Shown here in pieces: positions 16,377-25,462 of a stretch of 64,000 nt of DNA. How positions within the stretch are numbered: position 1 is the first letter of the stretch; every line of letters starts with the position of its first letter. Made by a program: the position numbers and the translations under genes. Location of the stretch: positions 3,348,001 through 3,412,000 of the forward strand of contig NZ_CP101466.1 of NCBI RefSeq assembly GCF_024362385.1, in the 5' to 3' direction. Below the pieces are notes generated by a model. The model saw only the letters and a list, made by a program, of their open reading frames with translations. It did no database searches and was not told the DNA's origin. The stretch comes from Arthrobacter sp. DNA4 (GTDB lineage Bacteria; Actinomycetota; Actinomycetes; Actinomycetales; Micrococcaceae).

Positions 16377-17720
16377 TCAGGCCGCTGCGGGCTCCGCTTC
16401 CCGCCGGCTGTGGTGCCGGCGGATGGTGGCACTGATGACCGCGGCGATGGTGCACATCGCGGCCGCACCGAACCAGGCGTAGGTGTAGTGCCCGGTGGCA
16501 TCACGGAGGGCCCCGGCGGCGATGGCGGCTCCGGCGGCGCCCAGCTGGTGCGCTGCAAAGACCCATCCGAAGACCACGCTGCCGTCAGCTCCGAACGTTT
16601 CGCGGCAGATGGCTGCCGTGGGTGGAACGGTGGCCACCCAGTCCAGGCCGTAGATCACCACGAACACGATCATGCTGGGCTGCACTTCGGCGTTCAGCAG
16701 CAGCGGAAGCACCAGCAGGCCGATCCCGCGGAACTGGTAGTAGACGGCCAGCAGGATGCGGGGGTTGAACCGGTCCGTCAGCCAGCCCGAGGCGATGGTC
16801 CCGATGATGTCGAAGATCCCGACGACGGCCAGCAGTCCCGCGGCGGTGGTTTCAGGCATGCCGTGGTCGTGCGCGGAGGGGATGAAGTGGGTGCCGATCA
16901 GCCCGTTGGTGGTGGCGCCGCAGATGGCGAACCCCGCCGCGAGGGCCCAGAAGGTCCTGACCTTGCTGGCGCGCCGCAGCACCTGGAGGGCGCGGACGGC
17001 GGCGTTGGTGCGGGGTCCGCTGTCCTGGACCGGTGCGGCCTCTTTAGCCTCGACGTCCACCGGCGCAGCACCGTAGGGCAGCACCCCGACGTCGGCCGGC
17101 GAGTTCTTGAGGAACTTCAGCACCAGCGGGACCACGGCCAGGGCGCCGGCAGCGATGAGCAGGGAGGCCTGCCGCCAGCCGGGGTCCTGCGCAAGCATGG
17201 CGATGAAGGGCAGGAAGACCAGCTGGTACCGCGCTGCGGCGGTGAGGATGCCAATGACCAGGCCGCGGCTCTTGGTGAACCACGTGTTGGCGATAGTGGC
17301 GGCGAAGACCAGGGCCATGGAGCCCGTCCCCAGCCCGATCAGCAGCCCCCACGTCAGCAGGATCTGCCAGGACTGGTTCACCAGCACCGTCAGCGCGCTG
17401 CCCATCCCGATCAGGACCAGTGCCGTCGCCGTCACGGCCCGGATGCCGAAGCGCTCCATCAGGGCGGCGGCGAACGGGGCGGTGAGGCCGAAGAGCACCA
17501 GGTTGATGCTTACGGCCGCGGACAGCACAGTGGTGGACCAGCCGAACTCCTGCTGGAGCGGGACCATGAGGACGCCGGGAGCAGCCCGGAAACCGGCGGC
17601 CCCCACCAGCGCCAGGAAGGCGACGGCGGCGACGACCCAGGCGGGGTGGAAGCGGCGCCCCCGTCCGCGCGGGGTCTGCAGCGTCGACGTGTCCGCCGTA
17701 TCCCCGGGCAGGGCGCTCAC
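16377..17720 (-). CDS. MFS transporter, oxalate/formate-antiporter-like
   Basis: A 447-residue 12-segment MFS carrier with motifs MERFGIRAVTA and GWLTDRFNPRILLA. Its overall pattern (PGVLMVPLQQEFGWSTTVLS, ANTWFTKSRGLVIGI) resembles monocarboxylate or oxalate/formate transporters. The frame stays open upstream inside the HxlR gene. I start at the GTG that overlaps the HxlR stop by 4 bases (GTGA) and has an AAAGGAAC ribosome site. The HxlR regulator upstream is cotranscribed and probably controls it. Confidence 0.87.
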   Translation of the reverse strand: MSALPGDTADTSTLQTPRGRGRRFHPAWVVAAVAFLALVGAAGFRAAPGVLMVPLQQEFGWSTTVLSAAVSINLVLFGLTAPFAAALMERFGIRAVTATALVLIGMGSALTVLVNQSWQILLTWGLLIGLGTGSMALVFAATIANTWFTKSRGLVIGILTAAARYQLVFLPFIAMLAQDPGWRQASLLIAAGALAVVPLVLKFLKNSPADVGVLPYGAAPVDVEAKEAAPVQDSGPRTNAAVRALQVLRRASKVRTFWALAAGFAICGATTNGLIGTHFIPSAHDHGMPETTAAGLLAVVGIFDIIGTIASGWLTDRFNPRILLAVYYQFRGIGLLVLPLLLNAEVQPSMIVFVVIYGLDWVATVPPTAAICRETFGADGSVVFGWVFAAHQLGAAGAAIAAGALRDATGHYTYAWFGAAAMCTIAAVISATIRRHHSRREAEPAAA

Positions 17721-18223
17721 GCGGCCGTTCCTTTCCCGGAAGCGGTGGACAGCCGGATGGGCTCCTCGGAACGGGCGCGGCTGTGCCAGCTGGTGTTCGC
17801 CGCGGTCAGCCGCTCCCCGCATTCGGTGCAGGTGTCCGCCGAACTGGTGGCTTTTCCGCAGCCGGAATGGATGACGTGGAGATGCGCCTGATCCGACGGT
17901 GCCGGCAAATGCTTCTCCGCCCAGATGGTCACCGCGTTCAGGACCGGCAGTACGTCCTCACCTTTGGGTGTGAGGACGTACTCCTGGCGGGTGCGCCCGC
18001 CGTCGTCGTACGCCTTTTTCTCCAGCAGTCCGGACTCAACCAGGCCTGCCAGCCGCTTCGTGAGGACCGAGTCCGCCACCTCCAGCCGGCTCTTCATGGC
18101 GTCGAAGCGCCCGTTGCCGAAGAAGACCTCCCGCAGGACCAGGATGGACCAGGGGTCACCCAGGATGTCCAGGCCGCGGGCCATGCTGCAGTTGCGTTGG
18201 GACCAGTCGGATCGAAGAGGCAT
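17717..18223 (-). CDS. HxlR-family transcriptional regulator
   Basis: A 168-residue winged-helix regulator of the HxlR type: conserved Cys12 in the N-terminal segment (NCSMARGLDILGDPWSILV), recognition region DSVLTKRLAGLVESGLLEKK, and wing REYVLTPKGEDV-like sequence at 80-91. A C-terminal extension carries Cys122, Cys132 and Cys135 (CTECGE), suggesting a small metal-binding ribbon. HxlR proteins often sense aldehydes or oxidants through the N-terminal Cys. Translation is coupled to the MFS gene. Confidence 0.9.
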   Translation of the reverse strand: MPLRSDWSQRNCSMARGLDILGDPWSILVLREVFFGNGRFDAMKSRLEVADSVLTKRLAGLVESGLLEKKAYDDGGRTRQEYVLTPKGEDVLPVLNAVTIWAEKHLPAPSDQAHLHVIHSGCGKATSSADTCTECGERLTAANTSWHSRARSEEPIRLSTASGKGTAA

Positions 18224-18273
18224 ACCGGAACACTAGTTAACTTTCTTCAAGAAAGCCAGAGGTCCGCCTACCG

Positions 18274-19437
18274 TTACGGGATATTCGAGAAGGCCTGGTC
18301 CAGGTCCGCGATCAGGTCTTCCTTGTCCTCGATGCCGCAGGACAGGCGCAGCAGGTTTACCGGGACGGCCAGCTCCGTGCCCTTGACGGACGCGTGCGTC
18401 ATCTCCGACGGGTAGTTCATGAGCGATTCGATCCCGCCCAGGGACTCCGCCAGCGTGAACACGGACGTAGACTCGGCCACCTTGCGGGCAGCGGCTTCAC
18501 CGCCCTTGAACTGCACGGACACCATGCCGCCGAACTTGCGCATCTGGGATTTGGCCAGCTCATGGCCGGGGTGGCCTGGCAGGCCCGGGTAGAGGACGGC
18601 CTCCACCTCCGGGCGCTCCAGCAGCCACTCGGCCACGGCCTGGCCGTTCTCGCTGTGCCGGTCCATCCGGACGCCGAGCGTCTTGAGTCCGCGGGTGGTC
18701 AGGAAGGCGTCCATGGGGCCGGACACGGCCCCCACCGCGAACTGGACGAAGCCGATCTTCTCGGCCAGTTCCTCGTCCTTGACCACGACGGCGCCACCCA
18801 CCACGTCGGAGTGGCCGCCAATGTACTTCGTGGTGGAATGGACCACCACGTCGGCACCCAGGGCGAGCGGGTTCTGCAGGTAGGGCGACGCGAAGGTGTT
18901 GTCGACCACCAGGAGGGCCCCGGCGTCGTGCGCTATGTCGGCGAGCGCCACAATGTCGGTGATCTTCATCAGCGGGTTGGACGGCGTCTCCACCCATACG
19001 AACCGGGTCTTGTGCGCAGCCACCGCACGGCGGACCCTGTCCAGGTTGGCCATGTCCACCGGTGTGTTGCCGATCCCCCAGTCGCCCAGGACACGGCTGA
19101 TGAGCCGGTAGGTGCCGCCGTAGGCGTCGTTGCCCAACACAATGTGGTCCCCGGGGCGGGTCAGCGCGCGGATCAGGGCGTCCTCCGCGGCGAGCCCGGA
19201 GCTGAAACTGTAGGCGTGCGTGCCCAGCTCCAGTGCCGCGAGCTGTTCCTGGAGCGCGTCCCGTGTCGGGTTGCCGCCGCGCCCGTACTCATAGCCGCTG
19301 CGCAGGCCGCCGATGCCGTCCTGCGCGTAGGTGGAGCTGAAGTGCAGCGGCGGGACCACTGCTCCCGTGCGGGGCTCGAAGGCCTGGCCGGCGTGGACGG
19401 CGCGGGTGTTGAAACCCTGGTTTTCAGAGGCAGTCAT
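18274..19437 (-). CDS. metB: Cystathionine gamma-synthase/lyase (PLP enzyme)
   Basis: A 387-residue Cys/Met-metabolism PLP enzyme. It keeps YGRGGNPTRDALQ, SFSSGLAAEDAL, the PLP-stacking region NDAYGGTYRL, Asp179 in VVDNTFASPYLQ and the Schiff-base lysine Lys204 in HSTTKYIGGHSD. In actinobacteria this enzyme next to cystathionine beta-synthase serves as cystathionine gamma-synthase and/or gamma-lyase for transsulfuration. It starts 24 bases after the cbs stop, so the two form one operon. Sequence alone does not settle synthase versus lyase. Confidence 0.93.
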   Translation of the reverse strand: MTASENQGFNTRAVHAGQAFEPRTGAVVPPLHFSSTYAQDGIGGLRSGYEYGRGGNPTRDALQEQLAALELGTHAYSFSSGLAAEDALIRALTRPGDHIVLGNDAYGGTYRLISRVLGDWGIGNTPVDMANLDRVRRAVAAHKTRFVWVETPSNPLMKITDIVALADIAHDAGALLVVDNTFASPYLQNPLALGADVVVHSTTKYIGGHSDVVGGAVVVKDEELAEKIGFVQFAVGAVSGPMDAFLTTRGLKTLGVRMDRHSENGQAVAEWLLERPEVEAVLYPGLPGHPGHELAKSQMRKFGGMVSVQFKGGEAAARKVAESTSVFTLAESLGGIESLMNYPSEMTHASVKGTELAVPVNLLRLSCGIEDKEDLIADLDQAFSNIP

Positions 19438-19461
19438 GATGCTCCTTTTGGGTGACGCAGA

Positions 19462-20847
19462 TCAGTTGCTGAGGTAGGCCAGCAGGTCGTGCCGGGTGAG
19501 GATGCCCACCGGCGCGCCCACGAACGTGACCATCAGGGTGTCCGTGTCAGAGAGCAGTTCCCTGGCAGCGGAGATGGTTTCCAGTGAGCCGATCACGGGC
19601 AGCTTGGGGCCCATGTGTTCGGAGATCTTGTCCGTCAGCTTCGCTTCGCCGCGGAACAGTTTGGCGGTCAGGGTGCGCTCGTCCACGGCGCCGAGGACCT
19701 CGCCCATGACCACCGGCGGTTCCTGTGAGAGGACCGGGATGTGGCTGACGCCGAACTCGTTCATGATGTTGATGACGTCGCGGACCGACTCGTTGGGGTG
19801 GATGTGAACCAGGTCGGGCAGCTCGCCGTTCTTGGATTTGATGACCTCCCCCACGGAGGTTTCCTCGCCGCCGGAGAGGAATCCGTAGGAGCGCATCCAC
19901 TGGTCGTTGAAGATTTTGGCCAAGTAGCCGCGGCCGGAGTCGGGCAGGATGACCACGACGACGGCGCTCTCCGGCAGGTCCCTGGCCGCCTTGAGCGCGG
20001 CTGCTACGGCCATGCCGGAGGAACCGCCCACCAGCAGACCCTCCTCCCGCGCCAGGCGCCGGGTCATGGCAAAGGAGTCAGCATCGGAGACGGCAATGAC
20101 GTCGTCCGGGATGGTCTTGTCATAGTTGGCCGGTCACATGTCCTCCCCGACGCCTTCCACGAAGTACGGGCGCCCGGTGCCGCCTGAGTAGACCGAACCT
20201 TCGGGGTCCGCGCCGATGATCCGGACCACACCGCCGTCGGACTCCGGCCTGTCAGCCGAAACCTCCTTGAGGTACCGGCCGGTGCCGGTGATGGTGCCGC
20301 CCGTGCCGGCGCCGATGACGCAGTGGGTGACCTTGCCGTCGGTGTCCCGCCAGATCTCCGGCCCAGTGGTCTTGTAGTGGCTGCCGGGCGCGGCAGGGTT
20401 GGAGAACTGGTCCGGCTTGAAGGCGCCCGGGGTCTCGCGGGTAATCCGGTCCGAGACGCCGTAGTAGCTCTGGGGGCTGTCCGGCGGAACGGAGGTGGGC
20501 GTGACCACCACTTCCGCACCGTAGGCCTGGAGCACGGCACGCTTGTCCTCGCCCACCTTGTCCGGGACCACGAAGACGCACTTGTAGCCCTTCTGCTGCG
20601 CCACGAGGGCAAGGCCCACCCCGGTGTTCCCTGAGGTCGGCTCCACGATGGTGCCGCCGGGCTTCAGTTTGCCCTCGCGTTCGGCGTCCTCGATCATCTG
20701 CGCCGCGATCCGGTCCTTGATGGACCCCCCGGGGTTCAGGTACTCCAGTTTGACCAGGACGGTGGCCTTGATGCCCTCAGTCACGTGGTTGAGTTTGATG
20801 AGCGGGGTATTGCCGATGAGGTCCAGGATGGACTGGGCGTACTTCAT
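19462..20847 (-). pseudogene. cbs: Cystathionine beta-synthase interrupted by an in-frame TGA
   Basis: The 461-codon frame encodes a PLP-dependent cystathionine beta-synthase: LIGNTPLIKLN at the start, PLP lysine Lys44 in GGSIKDRIA, SGNTG at 72-76, GAGTGGTITGTGRYL, then two C-terminal CBS domains (SVRDVINIMNEFGVSHIPV onward). Codon 238 is TGA (20134-20136) where the family has Trp (GEDM-W-PANYDK), so the product splits into an N-terminal 237-residue piece and a C-terminal part with an internal ATG at 20067. Reading on in the same frame restores perfect family sequence, so a single base change (TGG to TGA) explains it. It could be a real nonsense mutation or a base-call error. Confidence 0.9.
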
Positions 20848-20906
20848 AGGTACAAAGCTACCGCTTCCTGCGAGCCGATCCCTGCCGCGGGTGCGAGGAT
20901 AGGCCG

Positions 20907-22094
20907 GTGAAGCAGTTCGCATGGCTGAGAGCCACCCGCAGCTACCTGCTGCCCGGCGCAACCCTGGCAGCAGGCGTGGCCACCCTGGCATCCGGTGTGC
21001 TGCCCGTTCCCGCGTTCGGGGACCTGGCGTCCCGGACCATTCCCATCCTGGCCTTCGTGCTGGCCATGTCCCTGGTCACCGAGCTCGTGGACGAAGCAGG
21101 GCTGTTCCGGGTGGTGACGGACCGCTTGGCCGCACTGGGCCGGGGCCGCGTATTCCTCCTGTGGCTCCTGGTGGTGGCAGTGGCAACGGTGTCCACCGTG
21201 TTCCTGTCCCTGGATACGACGGCGGTGCTGGTGACACCGGTGGTGGTCCTGTTGGCCGTCCATGCCCGGATCCCGCCGTTGCCTTTCGCGCTGACCAGCA
21301 TCTGGCTGGCCAATACCGCGTCCCTGCTGCTGCCGGTGTCCAACCTGACCAACCTCCTGGCGCAGGACCGGCTGGGCCTGAGCCCCTTGCGCTTCGCCGG
21401 GCTGGTTTGGGCTCCGGCCCTGGTTGGCCTGCTGGTCCCCCTTGGCCTGCTGTGGCTGGCGTTCCGGCGGGACCTGCGCGGAACGTACGGACCGCAACCG
21501 GCCCATCCCATCCGCGACCGGACCCTGCTTAAAGCCGCAGGGATCACGCTGGTGGTCCTGTTGCCTGCACTGGTGTCCGGACTTCCGGTCCAGTACCCGG
21601 CGCTCGCCGCCGCCGCCGTCCTGGTGGCGGTCTTCCTCCGGCGCCGGCCCTCCGCCCTGCGGTGGTCCATGGTCCCGTGGCGGCCGCTGATGCTGACGGT
21701 GGGGCTGTTCATGCTGCTGGAAGCCCTGCACGCGCACGGCCTCACGTCCCTGCTGGCGGGTGTGGCCGGAACCGGGGAGAGCCTGCCCGCACTCCTGCAG
21801 CTGGCCGGGCTGGGCGCCGGTGCGGCCAACGCTGCCAACAACCTCCCCGCCTACCTGGCACTGGAACCGGTGGCGGGTTCACCGGCCCGGCTCGCAGCGC
21901 TCCTGATCGGCGTGAACCTTGGCCCGTTGGTGACTCCCTGGGCCTCGCTGGCCACGTTGCTCTGGCACGAGCGGCTGCGGGTGCTGAACGTTCCCATCCG
22001 GTGGGGCGGGTTCGCAGCGGCGGGACTGCTGGCGGTGGCGCTGACCGTGCCGCTTGCCGTGCTGGCACTGTGGGCCGTGTCCGGAATGCCCTGA
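20907..22094 (+). CDS. ArsB/SLC13-type ion permease
   Basis: A 395-residue membrane protein with about ten hydrophobic segments. The sequence VFLSLDTTAVLVTPVV and the later IWLANTASLLLPVSNLTNLL are the paired hairpin motifs of the ion-transporter superfamily that holds ArsB arsenite pumps and SLC13 carriers. No ars genes are adjacent, so arsenite export is not supported by context. It diverges from cbs with a 59-base gap. Confidence 0.8.
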   Translation: MKQFAWLRATRSYLLPGATLAAGVATLASGVLPVPAFGDLASRTIPILAFVLAMSLVTELVDEAGLFRVVTDRLAALGRGRVFLLWLLVVAVATVSTVFLSLDTTAVLVTPVVVLLAVHARIPPLPFALTSIWLANTASLLLPVSNLTNLLAQDRLGLSPLRFAGLVWAPALVGLLVPLGLLWLAFRRDLRGTYGPQPAHPIRDRTLLKAAGITLVVLLPALVSGLPVQYPALAAAAVLVAVFLRRRPSALRWSMVPWRPLMLTVGLFMLLEALHAHGLTSLLAGVAGTGESLPALLQLAGLGAGAANAANNLPAYLALEPVAGSPARLAALLIGVNLGPLVTPWASLATLLWHERLRVLNVPIRWGGFAAAGLLAVALTVPLAVLALWAVSGMP

Positions 22095-22105
22095 GCCGTC
22101 ACCAC

Positions 22106-22140
22106 GTCAGCTGCCCGGGTCAGCTGTCGCGGGTCAGCTG
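22106..22140. repeat. Three copies of GTCAGCTG between convergent genes
   Basis: GTCAGCTG occurs at 22106, 22119 and 22133, spaced 13-14 bases, between the permease and VOC gene ends; the last copy runs into the VOC stop codon. CAGCTG is itself palindromic. No function is evident. Confidence 0.5.
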
Positions 22141-22541
22141 CCTGGAGCCTGGCCGCTCTCCGCGGCGGGGAGGTTCTCCCAGAGGCCCATCACATTGCCC
22201 TCAGGATCCTTGAAGTAGGCCGTGTAGCCCATCCCGGGAATCTCATTTTTGGGCATGACCACGGAGCCGCCCAGCTCCTCCACGCTCTTGAGCGTGGCGT
22301 TGATATCCGGAACGTCCACGGTGATGACCGGACCGGTGATCTGCCCCTCCCTGGCCATCATTCCCCCGTTGATGGCGCCCGCAGCCGCCGGCTGGCCGTC
22401 GTCGTCCATGTCCGTGGTGATGACCATGCTGTAGTCCATCCCCGGCACCGGTTCGATCCGCCAGCCCAACGCCTCCTGGTAGAACTTCCTGGCCCGCTTC
22501 TGGTCGTCCGCGGGGATCTCGAAATGCACTACTCCGCCCAT
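22134..22541 (-). CDS. VOC (glyoxalase/bleomycin-resistance fold) protein
   Basis: A 135-residue single-domain vicinal-oxygen-chelate protein: VVHFEIPADDQKRARKFYQE at the N-terminus and GMGYTAYFKDPEGNVMGLWE at the C-terminus give the expected paired beta-alpha-beta modules, with His6 and Glu near the end as possible metal ligands. The frame is open for 51 codons upstream, but the family sequence begins at MGGVVHFE. The function is unassigned. Confidence 0.87.
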   Translation of the reverse strand: MGGVVHFEIPADDQKRARKFYQEALGWRIEPVPGMDYSMVITTDMDDDGQPAAAGAINGGMMAREGQITGPVITVDVPDINATLKSVEELGGSVVMPKNEIPGMGYTAYFKDPEGNVMGLWENLPAAESGQAPGS

Positions 22542-22692
22542 GGTTGCCCTCCGTGTTCCTGTGCTTATCTGTTGGTTGGGTGCCTTGCGCCGGTGTCCGG
22601 GCGCCACACGCGGTGATCCTAATCCGGGGTCGCAATGCGCAGAAGGGCCGATGGTCCCGCCGCTGTCAGTGGTCCGTGGGACGATTGAAGGC

Positions 22693-23679
22693 ATGACGAT
22701 CGCAGAGGCACCTCCCCGGCTGGCAGCCGCGGCGGACGTGTCGCTGCGCTGGTATCCGGAGGCCCCCTACAGCCTTTCCCGGACCCTTGGCCCGCTCCTG
22801 CGCGGCAACAGCGATCCTTCCTTCTGCGTGCACGGGGACGTTGTCTGGAATGCTTTTACGACGCCGGACGGTCCGGCCACCATGCGGCTCGCCCCCGCGG
22901 GTGGCGGCGATGTGGGTGCGCCGTTGGTGGATATCCAGGCGTGGGGGCCCGGCGCCGCAGCCGCCGTGCAGGCGGCGCCCCGCCTGTTGGGGGCCGACGA
23001 CGACTGGCAGGGTTTCGATGAACCGGCTTTCCATGCCACGCTGCCGCGCATGGTGCGGGAGGCGCGGCGCCGCAGCCTGGCGGTCCGGCTGCCTTCAAGC
23101 GGCCGCATGGTGGACCAGCTGGTGCCGATCATCCTGGAGCAGAAGGTGACGGTGATCGAGGCGCGGCGCGCCTACCGCTACCTGGTGCAGCGTTACGGGA
23201 CTCCGGCGCCCCCGGCCGGGACGTCCACCCCGCGCGGTTTGCTCGTGGCACCGACGGCAACCCAGTGGCTGCAGGTTCCCAGCTGGGAGTGGCACAAGGC
23301 CGGGGTGGGACCCCAGCGCTCCGCCACCGTCATGCGCGCCCTGCGCTCCGCCGCCGCGCTTGAACGCCTCGCGGCGCTGCCGGCGCTGGAGGCAGCGGAG
23401 AAGATGCAGGCCATCCCGGGGATTGGGGTGTGGACCGCGGCCGAGGTGGTGCAGCGCACCCACGGCTGCCCGGACTCGATCTCGGTGGGCGACTACCACC
23501 TCGCGGCCTACGTGGGGGCCGCATTGACCGGACGGCGGACCGACGACGCCGGGATGCTCCGCCTTTTGGAGCCCTGGCGGGGGCACCGCCAGCGCGTGGT
23601 CCGGATGATCCAGGCCACCGGCTTCCGCAAGCCCACCTTTGGCCCGCGGATGACCATCCAGGACCACCGGGGGCACTGA
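22693..23679 (+). CDS. HhH-GPD DNA glycosylase, 3-methyladenine type (AlkA-like)
   Basis: A 328-residue base-excision repair glycosylase. The N-terminal region (SLRWYPEAPYSLSRTLGPL) resembles the AlkA beta domain. The helix-hairpin-helix IPGIGVWTAAEVV is followed by the catalytic Asp in SVGDYHLA, and IILEQKVTVIEARRAYRYLV matches the helical core. No iron-sulfur cysteines are visible. It probably removes alkylated bases. Confidence 0.86.
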   Translation: MTIAEAPPRLAAAADVSLRWYPEAPYSLSRTLGPLLRGNSDPSFCVHGDVVWNAFTTPDGPATMRLAPAGGGDVGAPLVDIQAWGPGAAAAVQAAPRLLGADDDWQGFDEPAFHATLPRMVREARRRSLAVRLPSSGRMVDQLVPIILEQKVTVIEARRAYRYLVQRYGTPAPPAGTSTPRGLLVAPTATQWLQVPSWEWHKAGVGPQRSATVMRALRSAAALERLAALPALEAAEKMQAIPGIGVWTAAEVVQRTHGCPDSISVGDYHLAAYVGAALTGRRTDDAGMLRLLEPWRGHRQRVVRMIQATGFRKPTFGPRMTIQDHRGH

Positions 23680-23822
23680 CCTGCACGGCACTTCCGGCCG
23701 CCTGGAAACGCTTGATCTCCGTGCCAGAGGGTACGGAGCCGGTATAGGGCGCTCCGCAGGGTGCCACACCCGTCCGGTTGGACGGCACCAGGCTGGCAGG
23801 CAACGTCGACCGAAAGGATCCC

Positions 23823-24434
23823 ATGAGCTCCGAAACAGGCAGCACCAACCCAAACTCCGAGGCTGTGCCCGGAACGTCCCAGGATCCCGCCGTCCTGGAT
23901 CCGGACGCCCAGGATCCGGACGCAGAGGAGAAGCTTAGGCTGCAGCTGGCCATCTTCGACGTGTCGCGCGACGCCGGAGGCAGGGGCTTGGAGGAGATCC
24001 GGGACATGCTGCTGTCAGCCTTTGCCGCCCGGGGCGTTGCGGCACCGCCTGCAACTTGGGTGGAGTCCGTGGCGTCCTCGGCGTTTTACGGTGAGCCCTA
24101 CATCATCGACTACCCCACGGCCATCGCAGCCGACGATCTGGAACCGGCCCCGAACCCGGAGGTCCGCGAGCGGCTCGCCGCCCGGCGCGAGCTGCGCGAA
24201 GTGCAGCTCCCACCCGGAATCTTTCCCTCCCAAGAGGAGTGGAATATCCCTGCCAAAGAGGTCACCACCGCGGACCAGGGACGCGGCGGGCGAGGTGCCT
24301 TCCAAGCCCTGACGGCACCTGGAGGCCCCTCCCGGCAGCTCCTGGCGGCGGTAGGGCTGGCAGGAGTCGTCCTGGCTGCCCTTGCGATTATCCAGTTATC
24401 ACGCCGCACCTCCCGGGTCTCCCTGGAGGGCTAG
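23823..24434 (+). CDS. Hypothetical C-tail-anchored protein
   Basis: Not recognised. A 203-residue protein with an acidic, low-complexity N-terminus, a repeat-like DPDAQDPDAEE, a middle segment DVSRDAGGRGLEEIRDMLLSAF, and one hydrophobic helix near residues 174-192 close to the C-terminus. The tail is basic (SRRTSR), so it probably faces the cytoplasm with a C-terminal anchor. AAAGGAT precedes the ATG. It lies 74 bases before the WXG100-like composite gene on the same strand, so the two may be functionally related. Confidence 0.75.
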   Translation: MSSETGSTNPNSEAVPGTSQDPAVLDPDAQDPDAEEKLRLQLAIFDVSRDAGGRGLEEIRDMLLSAFAARGVAAPPATWVESVASSAFYGEPYIIDYPTAIAADDLEPAPNPEVRERLAARRELREVQLPPGIFPSQEEWNIPAKEVTTADQGRGGRGAFQALTAPGGPSRQLLAAVGLAGVVLAALAIIQLSRRTSRVSLEG

Positions 24435-24508
24435 GGGCAGTTCTCCCCATCCCGCCTTGGCCCGCCGCCGCATAAGCTGTTGGAGGCTGGGACTGATTTG
24501 GGGGAACA

Positions 24509-25462
24509 ATGGCAGGCATTTATGGGGCGGACGTCGCCCAACTCCGCGCCCTGGGAAAGGCCCTGGCCTCTTCCTCAGCCCGCTTGGCATCCACCAGAAC
24601 GGCGCTGTCGAGAGACGTGCGCGACCCGGGCCGGTGGAAAGGGGCCGACGCCGAAAGGTTCCGGAACGAGTGGGACGGCACCCACAGCCTCCTGCTGGGC
24701 AAAGTCGTCGAGGCGCTTGCGGAGGCCGGGAAAGCGGCCGGACGGCACGCGGATGAGCAGGAACTCGCCAGCGGCGCCGGTGGCACGGCAAGCCGGACCA
24801 GCGCTGCTGGACGCCCCGCCGGCAAGGGCGGCGGGGATTCGACAGCCGAGTATCTGACCGGCGGGGAGCATTCTGTTGCGCGCCACCCCGACCGCGGCGA
24901 AGCGAACCTGACCGCGCCGGAACTGGACAGGCTCCGGGGCCTGGTCAGGGACGCGAAGTCCGCTTCGACCTGGTACAGCAGCCCGATGGACAATCCTGAG
25001 GCCGGTCGGCTCATGGCGCGAACTTCGGAGGCGTGGGGCTGGCTCCTTGTCCTGGCAGCCCTGTCCTCGGCCCTGACCCTCGCTGGCTGTGCCCAGCCCG
25101 AAACAACGGTTGATTCGAAGCCGCAGGCAGTAGCCACGAAAGGCCAAGGGCGCGCTTCCAGCCCAAGCTGCACCAGCACTGGAACCTACAAGGTGGTCCC
25201 ATCAGCAAACGGCTCATTCCCGCTGCTTCCAGCAACCTCCGCAGCGGAGCCACCCCTGGTCCGGCTTTCCAGCACGCACCTCAAGAGTGACCCGGTGACC
25301 GCGGACTTGTCGGTTGCCCTCTTTTCCGGCGGCAGCCCCGCGTCAAAAGAGTTCCGCGGGCTCGCTATCGGCCAGCAGGCATCCTTTGACGGCTACACGG
25401 TCCGGGTCACATCCATCTGCGAGGGCGAAGTGCTGTTCGACCTCGTGCAGCAGCCCGGATAG
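24509..25462 (+). CDS. Composite protein: WXG100-like domain plus internal lipoprotein-type segment
   Basis: A 317-residue protein. Residues 1-85 are helical with a WKG turn (GRWKGADAERFRNEW), as in WXG100/Esx-type proteins, followed by a low-complexity linker. From Met169 the sequence MARTSEAWGWLLVLAALSSA leads into LTLAGC (Cys194), a textbook lipoprotein signal peptide and lipobox, then a globular domain of about 120 residues with two cysteines. A GAGG site precedes the internal ATG at 25013. The locus may be a fused pair of genes, or the second part may also be translated alone. No T7SS gene is nearby. Confidence 0.7.
   Translation: MAGIYGADVAQLRALGKALASSSARLASTRTALSRDVRDPGRWKGADAERFRNEWDGTHSLLLGKVVEALAEAGKAAGRHADEQELASGAGGTASRTSAAGRPAGKGGGDSTAEYLTGGEHSVARHPDRGEANLTAPELDRLRGLVRDAKSASTWYSSPMDNPEAGRLMARTSEAWGWLLVLAALSSALTLAGCAQPETTVDSKPQAVATKGQGRASSPSCTSTGTYKVVPSANGSFPLLPATSAAEPPLVRLSSTHLKSDPVTADLSVALFSGGSPASKEFRGLAIGQQASFDGYTVRVTSICEGEVLFDLVQQPG

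Noticed and set aside
20134..20136. Selenocysteine or programmed readthrough at the cbs TGA
   Set aside because: The family has Trp, not Cys or Sec, at this position, and I see no SECIS-like hairpin or readthrough context. A point mutation or base error is simpler.
20907..22094. Arsenite efflux pump ArsB as part of an ars operon
   Set aside because: The fold fits, but there is no arsR, arsC or acr3 nearby, so only a general ion permease call is justified.
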